From positions 1-5,574 of the forward strand of contig JAQCAN010000169.1 of the NCBI GenBank assembly GCA_027621335.1: DNA of 5,574 bases. Reading direction: 5' to 3'. This document shows, piece after piece, positions 1 to 5,574 of this stretch (position 1 is the first letter of the stretch; each line of letters starts with the position of its first letter). A model generated the notes under the pieces. The model was not told the origin of the DNA, ran no database searches, and worked only from the letters and a program-made list of their open reading frames with translations. This DNA comes from Bacteroidota bacterium. GTDB taxonomy: Bacteria; Bacteroidota; Bacteroidia; Flavobacteriales_D; JABDKJ01. The position numbers and the translations under genes were made by a program.

Positions 1-1
1 T

Positions 2-853
2 CAGTTCATGTTCGATCGACTTTCGATCAATCCTGGTTATGCAGGAATCAAGAACGAGTTATGTTTCACCGGTTTCTATCGCCAACAATGGACGGGCTTC
101 GATGGTGCACCAGTCACTACGATGATCAATGGCCATATGCCAATCGGAAAGATCAATAGTGGAGTGGGCCTCACCTTCTATTCTGATGAACTTGGTCAGC
201 AACAGAACACGCTCTTCAGAGGACACTACTCCTACCATTTCAAAAATGTGGGAACTGGAAAACTAGGGCTTGGGGCAAGCATAGGTTATCTGTCCTCTTC
301 TCTTGGAAACGAGTGGATTGCCTTGGATGATATCGCCAATGATGCGACCATCAGCGCAGAGACCACGAATGCAGGGACTGTCGACTTCTCATTGGGTGCC
401 TATTACCATGCTGATAAGTTCTATATCGGGCTATCCAGTACGCACCTATCTGAAGGTGATCTGAAAGATATGGGCATCAGTACCTCCAGACATTACTATG
501 TCATGGCAGGATACACCTATGCCCTGAGCAACAGTGTAGACCTCATCCCTAATGTCCTAGTCAAGTCAGATGCGGCATCGACTCAGTTCGATGTGAATGT
601 CCTTGGAATGTACAAGAACATGCTTTGGGCGGGAGTAAGCTACCGGGCCGAGGATGCCATTGCTCCTATGCTCGGCTACCGTCATCAACTCCCTGATGGG
701 CGCAGTGCCATCCGCATCGGCTATTCCTACGATGTGACCACTTCTTCCTTGAACAATTACAGCACAGGAAGCCATGAAGTGATGCTTAATTACTGTATGA
801 AGCTGAGAAAACCGCTATCTCCTCAGATTTACAAGAATGTACGTTTCCTCTGA
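2..853 (+). CDS. porP: PorP/SprF family type IX secretion outer-membrane protein (5' end outside window)
   Basis: This is a predicted outer-membrane beta-barrel protein of the PorP/SprF family, which is linked to the T9SS and to anchoring or secreting particular cargo. The gene is partial. The frame is open from base 2 (Q-F) before the first ATG at 8, and the family hallmark near the mature N-terminus, QFMFDRLSINPGYAG, spans that ATG, so the Met at 8 is internal. The missing part should be a signal peptide plus a few residues. The rest alternates short amphipathic strands rich in Gly, Tyr and Ser. It includes typical family stretches such as MLGYRHQLPDGRSAIRIGYS near residue 220, followed by NYSTGSHEVMLNYCMKL close to the C-terminus, and ends in YKNVRFL followed by TGA. 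It lies 112 nt upstream of gldK, as in the P. gingivalis porPKLMN order. The family call is firm. Whether it is the functional PorP of this locus or a paralogue (many Bacteroidota have several) cannot be told from sequence. Confidence 0.9.
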   Translation, partial: QFMFDRLSINPGYAGIKNELCFTGFYRQQWTGFDGAPVTTMINGHMPIGKINSGVGLTFYSDELGQQQNTLFRGHYSYHFKNVGTGKLGLGASIGYLSSSLGNEWIALDDIANDATISAETTNAGTVDFSLGAYYHADKFYIGLSSTHLSEGDLKDMGISTSRHYYVMAGYTYALSNSVDLIPNVLVKSDAASTQFDVNVLGMYKNMLWAGVSYRAEDAIAPMLGYRHQLPDGRSAIRIGYSYDVTTSSLNNYSTGSHEVMLNYCMKLRKPLSPQIYKNVRFL

Positions 854-866
854 TTTGTGAAACAAT

Positions 867-900
867 TCTCGAAATGATCCGTTAAAGAACATCATCGAGA
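867..900 (+). other. Imperfect hairpin between porP and gldK
   Basis: The bases 867-871 (TCTCG) pair with 896-900 (CGAGA), 874-878 (ATGAT) pair with 891-895 (ATCAT), and 881-883 (GTT) pair with 888-890 (AAC) around an AAAG tetraloop. There are two 2-nt bulges on the 5' side only (AA at 872-873, CC at 879-880). That is 13 base pairs, extendable by a T-G pair at 866/901. No T-run follows (GATTTGACAAC), so it does not look like a classical intrinsic terminator. It may be an mRNA-stability or processing element, or a weak attenuator, in the 112-nt porP-gldK spacer. The pairing is seen in the sequence; a function is inferred. Confidence 0.5.
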
Positions 901-965
901 GATTTGACAACACACACAGAGAACGCCTTGGGATTTTGAGAAGGACACTGAAAAATACCGACAAG

Positions 966-2315
966 ATGAAAAAAATGATCTTGGGTTCTGCCCTTATCGC
1001 ACTGCTGGCCAGCTGTGGTTCGAGCAATAGAGGAGAGCTTGTGGGAGCCTATCCTCGACCAGATTTCTACCAGGTGAATCCTTATGGGATGAACTATATC
1101 CACTTCGGCTCTTTCGTGATGGGCCCTAGTGATCAGGACGTTCCCTATGCGAACGTCACCAAATCGAAGACCGTTTCTGTTCAAGCATTCTACATGGATG
1201 ATACGGAGATCACCAATAACGAATACCGCCAATTCATTGCTTGGGTGAAAGATTCCACTGCTCACCGCATCCTTGGAGAAGAGGGTATTGGAGAACACAT
1301 CTTCGAAGAGAATGAGTACGGTGAAGAATTGGATCCTCCAAAAATCAATTGGGATGAGCGAATCCGATGGAATGATGAGGAAGAAAGAGAAGCTTTGTTG
1401 GATATGTATCTACCAGAAAACGAGCGTTTCTATAGGAGAAAAGAATTCAACACTCGCAAATTGAAGTTTGAGTATTACTGGGTCGACCTCAAGGCTGCGG
1501 CCAACAAATCTGGACGTGACTTGGATTTATCTTATACAAACAGAAAAGGTCAGAACAATGCCATCAAAGGTCACGTGGACCGATCACAATTCATCATCAA
1601 AGAAATCATCAATGTCTATCCAGACACCTTGGTTTGGATTCATGATTTCACTTACTCTTTCAATGAACCGATGACCAATGCCTACTTCTGGCATCCGGCA
1701 TTCGATGATTATCCGCTTGTCGGAGTGACTTGGACACAGGCTAAAGCATTCAATGTATGGAGGACCCAATTGCTCAACTCATGGTTGAGTTCCAATGGGG
1801 AGAGTTTCGTTCAGCATTTCCGTCTTCCAAGTGAGGCAGAATGGGAGTATGCTGCCCGAGGAGGTCTGGACTTAAACCCATATCCATGGGGAGGACCATA
1901 TGTGAGAAATATTCTTGGATGTCCATTGGCCAACTATAAGCCTCTAAGAGGTGACTATGTTGAGGACAATGGATTCCATACAGTCCCAGCCACATCCTAT
2001 GAACCTAACGACTATGGTTTGTACTGTATGTCAGGTAATGTGGCCGAATGGACCAATACAGCCTATGATGAATCAGTGTATGACTTTGCTCATGATCTGA
2101 ATCCTGAGTATACGTATGATGCGCTTGCAAACGACCCACCTGCTCTCAAACGCAAGGTGATCAGAGGAGGGTCTTGGAAGGACATCGGCTACTATATTCA
2201 AACAGGTACCCGTGCTTACGAGTACCAGGATACAGCGAAGGCCTATATCGGATTCCGTTCTGTGATGACCTATTTAGGAAGGGGTAAGACGGGGGACCCT
2301 GAAACATGGAACTAA
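966..2315 (+). CDS. gldK: GldK/PorK, T9SS ring outer-membrane lipoprotein with FGE-sulfatase fold
   Basis: GldK (PorK) is a lipoprotein on the periplasmic face of the outer membrane that forms a large ring with GldN. The start at 966 is chosen because MKKMILGSALIALLASC is a textbook lipoprotein signal peptide with lipobox LASC and lipidated Cys17; the frame is open back to a TTG at 936, but that would add ten charged residues before the signal. The product is 449 aa, usual for the family. FGE-sulfatase (SUMF1-like) motifs are present: FGSFVMG (47-53), FYMDDTEITNNEYRQF (75-90), VGVTW (252-256), FRLPSEAEWEYAARGG (285-300), YPWGG (306-310), YCMSGNVAEW (353-362), IRGGSW (399-404) and GFRSV (429-433). 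A roughly 150-residue, charged insertion (about 99-245) sits between the first and second blocks. The two redox-active cysteines of true FGE enzymes appear replaced (Ile411 and Arg416 in an ungapped comparison with human FGE), so a structural rather than enzymatic role is expected. It is followed by gldL after 47 nt. Confidence 0.95.
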   Translation: MKKMILGSALIALLASCGSSNRGELVGAYPRPDFYQVNPYGMNYIHFGSFVMGPSDQDVPYANVTKSKTVSVQAFYMDDTEITNNEYRQFIAWVKDSTAHRILGEEGIGEHIFEENEYGEELDPPKINWDERIRWNDEEEREALLDMYLPENERFYRRKEFNTRKLKFEYYWVDLKAAANKSGRDLDLSYTNRKGQNNAIKGHVDRSQFIIKEIINVYPDTLVWIHDFTYSFNEPMTNAYFWHPAFDDYPLVGVTWTQAKAFNVWRTQLLNSWLSSNGESFVQHFRLPSEAEWEYAARGGLDLNPYPWGGPYVRNILGCPLANYKPLRGDYVEDNGFHTVPATSYEPNDYGLYCMSGNVAEWTNTAYDESVYDFAHDLNPEYTYDALANDPPALKRKVIRGGSWKDIGYYIQTGTRAYEYQDTAKAYIGFRSVMTYLGRGKTGDPETWN

Positions 2316-2332
2316 TCATAGTTTGATTAGTT
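2310..2332 (+). other. Perfect 9-bp hairpin over the gldK stop codon
   Basis: AACTAATCA (2310-2318) and TGATTAGTT (2324-2332) are perfect inverted repeats around a 5-nt loop (TAGTT). The gldK TAA (2313-2315) is inside the 5' arm. It is AT-rich and followed only by ATTTGAAACC, so it is a poor intrinsic terminator. It sits 30 nt before the gldL start and could act as an mRNA 3'-end stabiliser or processing point, or as a weak attenuator inside the operon. The repeat is directly visible; the role is inferred. Confidence 0.5.
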
Positions 2333-2351
2333 ATTTGAAACCACAAAAAGC

Positions 2352-2356
2352 AAGGA
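2352..2356 (+). promoter_or_regulatory. Possible ribosome binding site of gldL
   Basis: AAGGA lies 6 nt before the gldL ATG at 2363, in an A-rich leader. It is the only well-placed Shine-Dalgarno-like sequence in the window. gldK, gldM and gldN have A-rich or nondescript leaders instead, which is common in Bacteroidota, where Shine-Dalgarno use is weak. Confidence 0.4.
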
Positions 2357-2362
2357 AAACAC

Positions 2363-3163
2363 ATGAAACCAGGAAGTAAAGCATGGAAAAAGTTCATGGC
2401 GAAGCTCTATGGAATTGGAGCAGCAGTCGTGATCTTGGGGGCACTATTCAAAATCCAACACTGGCCAGGTGCAGGTCCTATGTTGATCATAGGTCTAGGG
2501 ACAGAAGCGGTCATTTTCTTCTTCTCTGCATTCGAACCTATTCATGAAGAGGTGGACTGGACGTTGGTCTATCCTGAGCTTGCTACCGGAGAGCATGCAG
2601 AAGAGCGTGATGAACGCGCTAAGCTTCACGGTGGTTCAATTACTGAGGAGCTGGATAAGATGCTTGAGGAGGCTAAAATCGAACCTGAACTTATAGCGAG
2701 TCTAGGTGAAGGTATGCGCACTCTATCTACCCAAGCTGGTCAGCTTTCGGACATTGCCGGTGCTAGCGTGGCTACTAAAGGTTATGTGGATAGCGTCAGC
2801 AACGCCTCAGCCAAAATGGGTGAATTGACAGATACCTATTCGCAAGCCGCCCAAGCCATAATGGGTATAGCTCAGTCGAATGAGAACGGGGTCAACGCGG
2901 GCGAGGAACTTTCCAAGATGTCCCACAACTTGAATCAATTGAATTCAATGTACGAACTCCAATTGGAATCATCTAGAGCGAAGTTGGCGCATACTGATGA
3001 GATATTCGCAGGCATAGAGAAGATGATGGGTCATTTGAACGACTCTGTTGACGACACTGAGAAGTATAAGCAGAACATCGCGAAACTCTCTAAGAACTTG
3101 AGTTCATTGAATACAGTCTATGGCAACATGCTGTCGGCAATGAATGTGAATTCGAATGCTTGA
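2363..3163 (+). CDS. gldL: GldL/PorL, inner-membrane subunit of the T9SS/gliding motor
   Basis: GldL (PorL) is the cytoplasmic-membrane protein that, with GldM, forms the proton-driven motor powering type IX secretion and gliding; in solved complexes five GldL surround two GldM. The product is 266 aa. Two transmembrane helices are evident at about 15-30 and 39-57, joined by a short loop (IQHWPGAGP). Residues matching the functionally important polar ones of F. johnsoniae GldL are present: Tyr16, Lys30, His33, Glu48 and Glu58 (there Tyr13, Lys27, His30, Glu49, Glu59, with a loop about four residues longer). From about residue 60 the protein is a long cytoplasmic, acidic, helical region with a repeated L..LN..Y pattern (about 147-166, 183-203, 239-259) and ends in GNMLSAMNVNSNA. 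The ATG at 2363 is preceded by AAGGA at good spacing. It stops 47 nt before gldM, with which it is surely co-expressed. Confidence 0.95.
   Translation: MKPGSKAWKKFMAKLYGIGAAVVILGALFKIQHWPGAGPMLIIGLGTEAVIFFFSAFEPIHEEVDWTLVYPELATGEHAEERDERAKLHGGSITEELDKMLEEAKIEPELIASLGEGMRTLSTQAGQLSDIAGASVATKGYVDSVSNASAKMGELTDTYSQAAQAIMGIAQSNENGVNAGEELSKMSHNLNQLNSMYELQLESSRAKLAHTDEIFAGIEKMMGHLNDSVDDTEKYKQNIAKLSKNLSSLNTVYGNMLSAMNVNSNA
2801..3139 (+). repeat. Repeated helical motif in the GldL cytoplasmic domain
   Basis: Three degenerate protein repeats follow the pattern L..LN..Y...L: KMGELTDTYSQAAQAI (residues 151-166), NLNQLNSMYELQL (189-201) and NLSSLNTVYGNML (245-257). The last two are clearly similar and 56 residues apart; the first is weaker. 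They suggest a duplicated helical or coiled-coil segment. DNA identity between copies is low, so the duplication is old and typical of the family rather than a recent event. Confidence 0.5.
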
Positions 3164-3180
3164 ACTCCCTCCGAGTTCGA
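3160..3180 (+). other. Hairpin over the gldL stop codon
   Basis: GAACTC (3162-3167) and GAGTTC (3173-3178) are perfect inverted repeats around the loop CCTCC. The stem extends by a T-G pair (3161/3179) and a T-A pair (3160/3180) to 8 bp. The gldL TGA (3161-3163) lies in the 5' arm. A T-rich but interrupted stretch follows (TTTATTAAATTCTTT), so weak or partial termination is conceivable, though gldM must be expressed with gldL. It may rather be an mRNA-processing or stabilising element. The pairing is visible; function is inferred. Confidence 0.5.
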
Positions 3181-3210
3181 CCTTTATTAAATTCTTTAAA
3201 GTAAAGTAAC

Positions 3211-4881
3211 ATGGCTGGAGGAAAAGCATCACCCAGACAACAGATGATCAACATGATGTACCTCGTGTTGACTGCATTGTTGGCTATGAATGTATCCAAG
3301 GAGATTCTGAATTCCTTTGTCACTATCGATAAAGGACAGAATGAGACAAGAGCTTCTTTCGAAGGGAAGTTGTCTGCTCAAATGGCAAATTTCGCTAGAT
3401 TGGCTGAGGAAAAACCGGAGAAGTACGGTGATTCCTATAAGATTGCTAAGAGTATTCAGGATGACGCAGATAATCTGATTTCTTACGTTAACCGAATCAA
3501 AGCGATGACCATTGCCGAGACAGAAGGTAAGACGATGGAAGAAGTCTACGATGCGAAGATGGATACCGTTCTAGGAATCGCATACATCAATAGCAAGGAC
3601 AACTACGATTCGAACACCAACATCATGTTCGGTACTGGTGAAGAGCCTGACACAGAAACTCGTTCAGGTGATGACGAGAACTTCAGGGCTGCAGAATTGA
3701 GAAAACGTCTTGAAGCTTATAGGGACAAGATCAATTCACAAATCAATGACCCAAGCCTACAAGCCAGTATGACTCGTATATTCAATTATGAGAGTACTGT
3801 GGATGCAGATGGCAAACCCGAACCTTGGGAACGGTTGAACTTCTATCACGTCCCACTTGCCGCTACGATCTCCATCCTATCCAAGCTTCAATCTGACGTG
3901 CGCAGTGCCCAGTCCGATGCCATTGGAAAAGTATATGCTGATGTAGAAGGAGCCTCTTTGAAATTCACGAAACTGAAAGATGCAGTCATTCCGATTTCTA
4001 CGGATGTTACTGCCGGAGGAAGCTTTGAAGCCGATGTCTTCCTTGCTGCTTATGACGACACTAATCCTCCAGAGATTCGTCTGGGAAAGCCTGGCGTCAG
4101 AGTAGATACGACCAAAGTTCCAATAGATTTGACAGGCGACTTCGATGTGTTGGAGATGGATAAGAATGCTATGGGTAAGGTGAAGATTCCAGCCGGAGGA
4201 CTTGGTCCTCAGCACAGAGAGGGCGTTATCATCTTCCGTCCTGCGGGTCTTCCTGAGGTGAGAAAGAAATTCGCTTTGGACTATAATGTAGTCGCTCCTA
4301 CCCTTGTCGTATCACCGACCAAGATGAACGTGTTCTACAAAGGAGTAGATAACCCAGTGACTGTTGGAGTGCCAGGTTTCCAGGACAGAGATGTAGTTCC
4401 ATCGATCAGCAATGGATCGATATCTAAAGGATCAGATGGATATGTCGTAAAGGTCACCAGTGGAAATGAAGCTAATATAAGTGTGACCTGCACTCTTCCT
4501 GATGGATCAAAGAAGACCCTTGGTCCAGCAAAGTTCAGAGTGAAATCTGTTCCAGATCCAGTTGCGATGTATGGTGGTAAAGGCTCTTCTGATGAAACCA
4601 TTAAGTTCTCTGAGCTTATCGCCTCTCAAGGTGTGGCCGCAGTGATGAAAGACTTCGATTTCGACCTGAAGTTCACTGTGACCAAATTCGAAGTGTCAAT
4701 GTCCATTGGAGGTCAGTTCATTTCTAAGTCATCAAGCAGCAATAGGGTCACGCCTGAGATTTCTGAAATGCTGAAGAATGCTAAGAACGGACAAAAAGTA
4801 TTCATTGAAGGTATCCGAGCGCAAGGACCTGACGGAACGGTCAGAAGCCTTGGTTCACTGGCCTTCAAAGTGGTCAAGTAA
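3211..4881 (+). CDS. gldM: GldM/PorM, inner-membrane motor subunit with periplasmic arm
   Basis: GldM (PorM) has one N-terminal transmembrane helix inside the GldL pentamer and a long dimeric periplasmic arm that spans towards the GldK-GldN ring, passing motor energy to the outer membrane. The start MAGGKASPRQQMINMMYLVL is the family's characteristic N-terminus; Arg9, the residue important in the F. johnsoniae motor, is conserved, and the helix runs about 13-33. The arm in known structures has four domains. Here I see a helical first domain (about 35-240) ending in the conserved block WERLNFYHVPLAA to KLQSDV (206-230), then beta-rich domains with SPTKMNVFYKGVDNPV (368-383) and FRVKSVPDPVA (442-452), and a C-terminal domain to residue 556. 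The length is some 40 residues above the roughly 515 aa of well-studied members; an acidic stretch around 142-157 (GEEPDTETRSGDDE) may account for some of it. gldN starts 12 nt downstream. No clear Shine-Dalgarno precedes the ATG. Confidence 0.96.
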   Translation: MAGGKASPRQQMINMMYLVLTALLAMNVSKEILNSFVTIDKGQNETRASFEGKLSAQMANFARLAEEKPEKYGDSYKIAKSIQDDADNLISYVNRIKAMTIAETEGKTMEEVYDAKMDTVLGIAYINSKDNYDSNTNIMFGTGEEPDTETRSGDDENFRAAELRKRLEAYRDKINSQINDPSLQASMTRIFNYESTVDADGKPEPWERLNFYHVPLAATISILSKLQSDVRSAQSDAIGKVYADVEGASLKFTKLKDAVIPISTDVTAGGSFEADVFLAAYDDTNPPEIRLGKPGVRVDTTKVPIDLTGDFDVLEMDKNAMGKVKIPAGGLGPQHREGVIIFRPAGLPEVRKKFALDYNVVAPTLVVSPTKMNVFYKGVDNPVTVGVPGFQDRDVVPSISNGSISKGSDGYVVKVTSGNEANISVTCTLPDGSKKTLGPAKFRVKSVPDPVAMYGGKGSSDETIKFSELIASQGVAAVMKDFDFDLKFTVTKFEVSMSIGGQFISKSSSSNRVTPEISEMLKNAKNGQKVFIEGIRAQGPDGTVRSLGSLAFKVVK

Positions 4882-4893
4882 AAAGTGATAGTC

Positions 4894-5532
4894 ATGAAAA
4901 AAATAGGAATCCTTATCGTTCTTCTCTCCTGCTTAGCAGGTTTGAATAAGGTGCAAGCTCAGACCGTATTGGACGGTGCTTACATCAAGGAGCATACACG
5001 TACCAAGAAAGTGGTTCCTTATCCAAATATCCGTGAAGCGGATGTGATGTGGGCTAAAAGGATTTGGCAAGTCATCGACCTGAGGGAGAAGATCAACCTA
5101 CCGCTCTACTATCCATTGGAAGAGCTGAATGATCGAAAGAATCTGTTTGATGTCATCCGCTATGGCCTTGAAGATGGAAGTATCACGGCATACTCTACTG
5201 GACCATTAGGAAGTGATGATGAGTTCAAGCAGCCTCTTTTGAATGAGGAGATCGAGGCCATGATGTCCACCATAGATACTACCTATACCACGGATTTGGA
5301 TACAGGTGAATTGGTGGAAGTCATCCAGCAAATCGACATCGAATCAGCAGACGTGAAGCGATTCAAAATCAAGGAAGATTGGTTCTTTGATAAACAGCGC
5401 TCAGAGCGTTACGTCCGCATCATTGGTATCGCACCTATGATTGAGGTGCGTGGTGAGGATGGTGAATTCAGGGGATACCGAGACCTCTTCTGGCTTTACT
5501 ATCCTGAATGCCGTTACGTATTCGCTAACTGA
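4894..5532 (+). CDS. gldN: GldN/PorN, T9SS periplasmic ring protein, cut short by an in-frame TGA
   Basis: GldN (PorN) is a periplasmic protein that binds GldK to form the ring beneath the outer membrane. The start at ATG 4894 gives a signal peptide MKKIGILIVLLSCLAGLNKV followed by QA, with likely cleavage after Ala22 (VQA/Q); a GTG at 4885 in frame would add only three residues. Family blocks are VVPYPNIREADVMWAKRIWQ (40-59), IDLREKINLPLYYP (61-74), KEDWFFDKQRS (160-170) and LFWLYYPECRYVFAN (198-212). The frame then meets TGA at 5530-5532, giving only 212 aa where family members usually have around 300 or more. The same frame beyond the TGA reads DIFNRHNDAERRSY to the last base of the window, which looks like ordinary GldN sequence, with a Trp expected at the TGA. 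The gene is therefore interrupted, not naturally short. It follows gldM after 12 nt and is surely co-transcribed. A weak LLSC in the signal peptide is unlikely to be a lipobox. Confidence 0.88.
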   Translation: MKKIGILIVLLSCLAGLNKVQAQTVLDGAYIKEHTRTKKVVPYPNIREADVMWAKRIWQVIDLREKINLPLYYPLEELNDRKNLFDVIRYGLEDGSITAYSTGPLGSDDEFKQPLLNEEIEAMMSTIDTTYTTDLDTGELVEVIQQIDIESADVKRFKIKEDWFFDKQRSERYVRIIGIAPMIEVRGEDGEFRGYRDLFWLYYPECRYVFAN

Positions 5533-5574
5533 GACATCTTCAATAGGCATAATGACGCAGAGCGCAGATCTTAT
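5530..5574 (+). pseudogene. gldN: In-frame continuation of gldN past a premature TGA (runs off the window)
   Basis: Codon 213 of gldN is TGA, and the fourteen codons after it, in the same frame to the final base, read DIFNRHNDAERRSY. Together with the preceding YVFAN this gives YVFAN-x-DIFNRHNDAERRSY, which matches my recollection of GldN proteins where x is aromatic, usually Trp. A TGG-to-TGA change would explain it with no frameshift. Other tryptophans in the window are TGG, and TGA ends porP and gldL properly, so the ordinary bacterial code applies. The remaining C-terminal part of gldN would lie beyond the window. A nonsense mutation, a sequence error, or readthrough all remain possible. 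Confidence 0.7.

Noticed and set aside
8..10. ATG at 8 as the real start of porP
   Set aside because: The family motif begins before it (Q-F at 2-7) and no signal peptide follows, so the gene starts upstream of the window.
899..906. GAGATTTG as a Bacteroidota -7 promoter box (consensus TAnnTTTG) for gldK
   Set aside because: It has a mismatch in the first base and I find no TTG at the expected -33 distance, so it is too weak to call.
936..965. TTG at 936 as the gldK start
   Set aside because: It would put MRRTLKNTDK before a complete lipoprotein signal peptide that begins at ATG 966.
882..1298. 138-codon antisense open frame opposite the start of gldK, and a 112-codon one at 3877-4215 opposite gldM
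   Set aside because: Both are opposite strongly supported genes, show no recognisable domain, and have the composition of reverse-strand shadows.
3162..3195. Intrinsic terminator after gldL
   Set aside because: The stem is short with an interrupted T-run, and gldM, the obligate partner, follows after 47 nt; I record it only as a hairpin.
4885..4893. GTG at 4885 as the gldN start
   Set aside because: The ATG at 4894 begins the signal peptide directly with the usual MKK; the GTG adds only three residues and has no better ribosome binding site.
5530..5532. TGA read as Trp through a changed genetic code
   Set aside because: TGA is the natural terminator of porP (851-853) and gldL (3161-3163), both at family-typical C-termini, and Trp is TGG elsewhere, so a genome-wide reassignment is not supported.
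5552..5574. ATG at 5552 as the start of a new downstream gene (MTQSADL...)
   Set aside because: The overlapping frame that continues gldN encodes DIFNRHNDAERRSY, a convincing family continuation; no ribosome binding site precedes the ATG and seven codons give no evidence.

Overview
The window holds the core gene cluster of a type IX secretion system (T9SS) and gliding-motility apparatus, in the order porP (3' part), gldK/porK, gldL/porL, gldM/porM, gldN/porN, all on the + strand. This system is known only from Bacteroidota (Fibrobacteres-Chlorobi-Bacteroidetes group), so the organism is almost certainly a member of that phylum. The porP-K-L-M-N order is the one described for Porphyromonas gingivalis, whereas in Flavobacterium johnsoniae gldKLMN lack an adjacent porP. 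The moderate GC content and protein style would suit an environmental flavobacterial or related lineage, but I cannot place the genus.

Layout: 2-853 is the end of a PorP/SprF-family outer-membrane protein whose signal peptide and first residues lie before the window. 854-965 is an intergenic stretch with a long imperfect hairpin. 966-2313/2315 is gldK, an outer-membrane lipoprotein with a formylglycine-generating-enzyme (FGE) fold. 2363-3163 is gldL and 3211-4881 is gldM, the two halves of the inner-membrane proton-driven motor. 4894 onward is gldN, the periplasmic partner of GldK. The genes are separated by 112, 47, 47 and 12 nt and probably form one operon, although hairpins at the first three junctions could adjust the output of individual genes.

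How they work together, from what is known of the family: GldL and GldM form the motor in the inner membrane and GldM's periplasmic arm reaches the GldK-GldN ring under the outer membrane. That ring couples energy to the SprA translocon, and PorP/SprF-type proteins attach to the outer-membrane machinery or carry cargo.

The most notable observation is in gldN. Its reading frame stops at a TGA (5530-5532) in the middle of a conserved block, after only 212 residues. The same frame continues without a shift to the end of the window and still encodes recognisable GldN sequence (DIFNRHNDAERRSY). The TGA sits where I expect a tryptophan (TGG), so gldN looks broken by a single-base change, misread, or read through. 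Apart from this I see no previously undescribed system: this is a recognisable T9SS locus.
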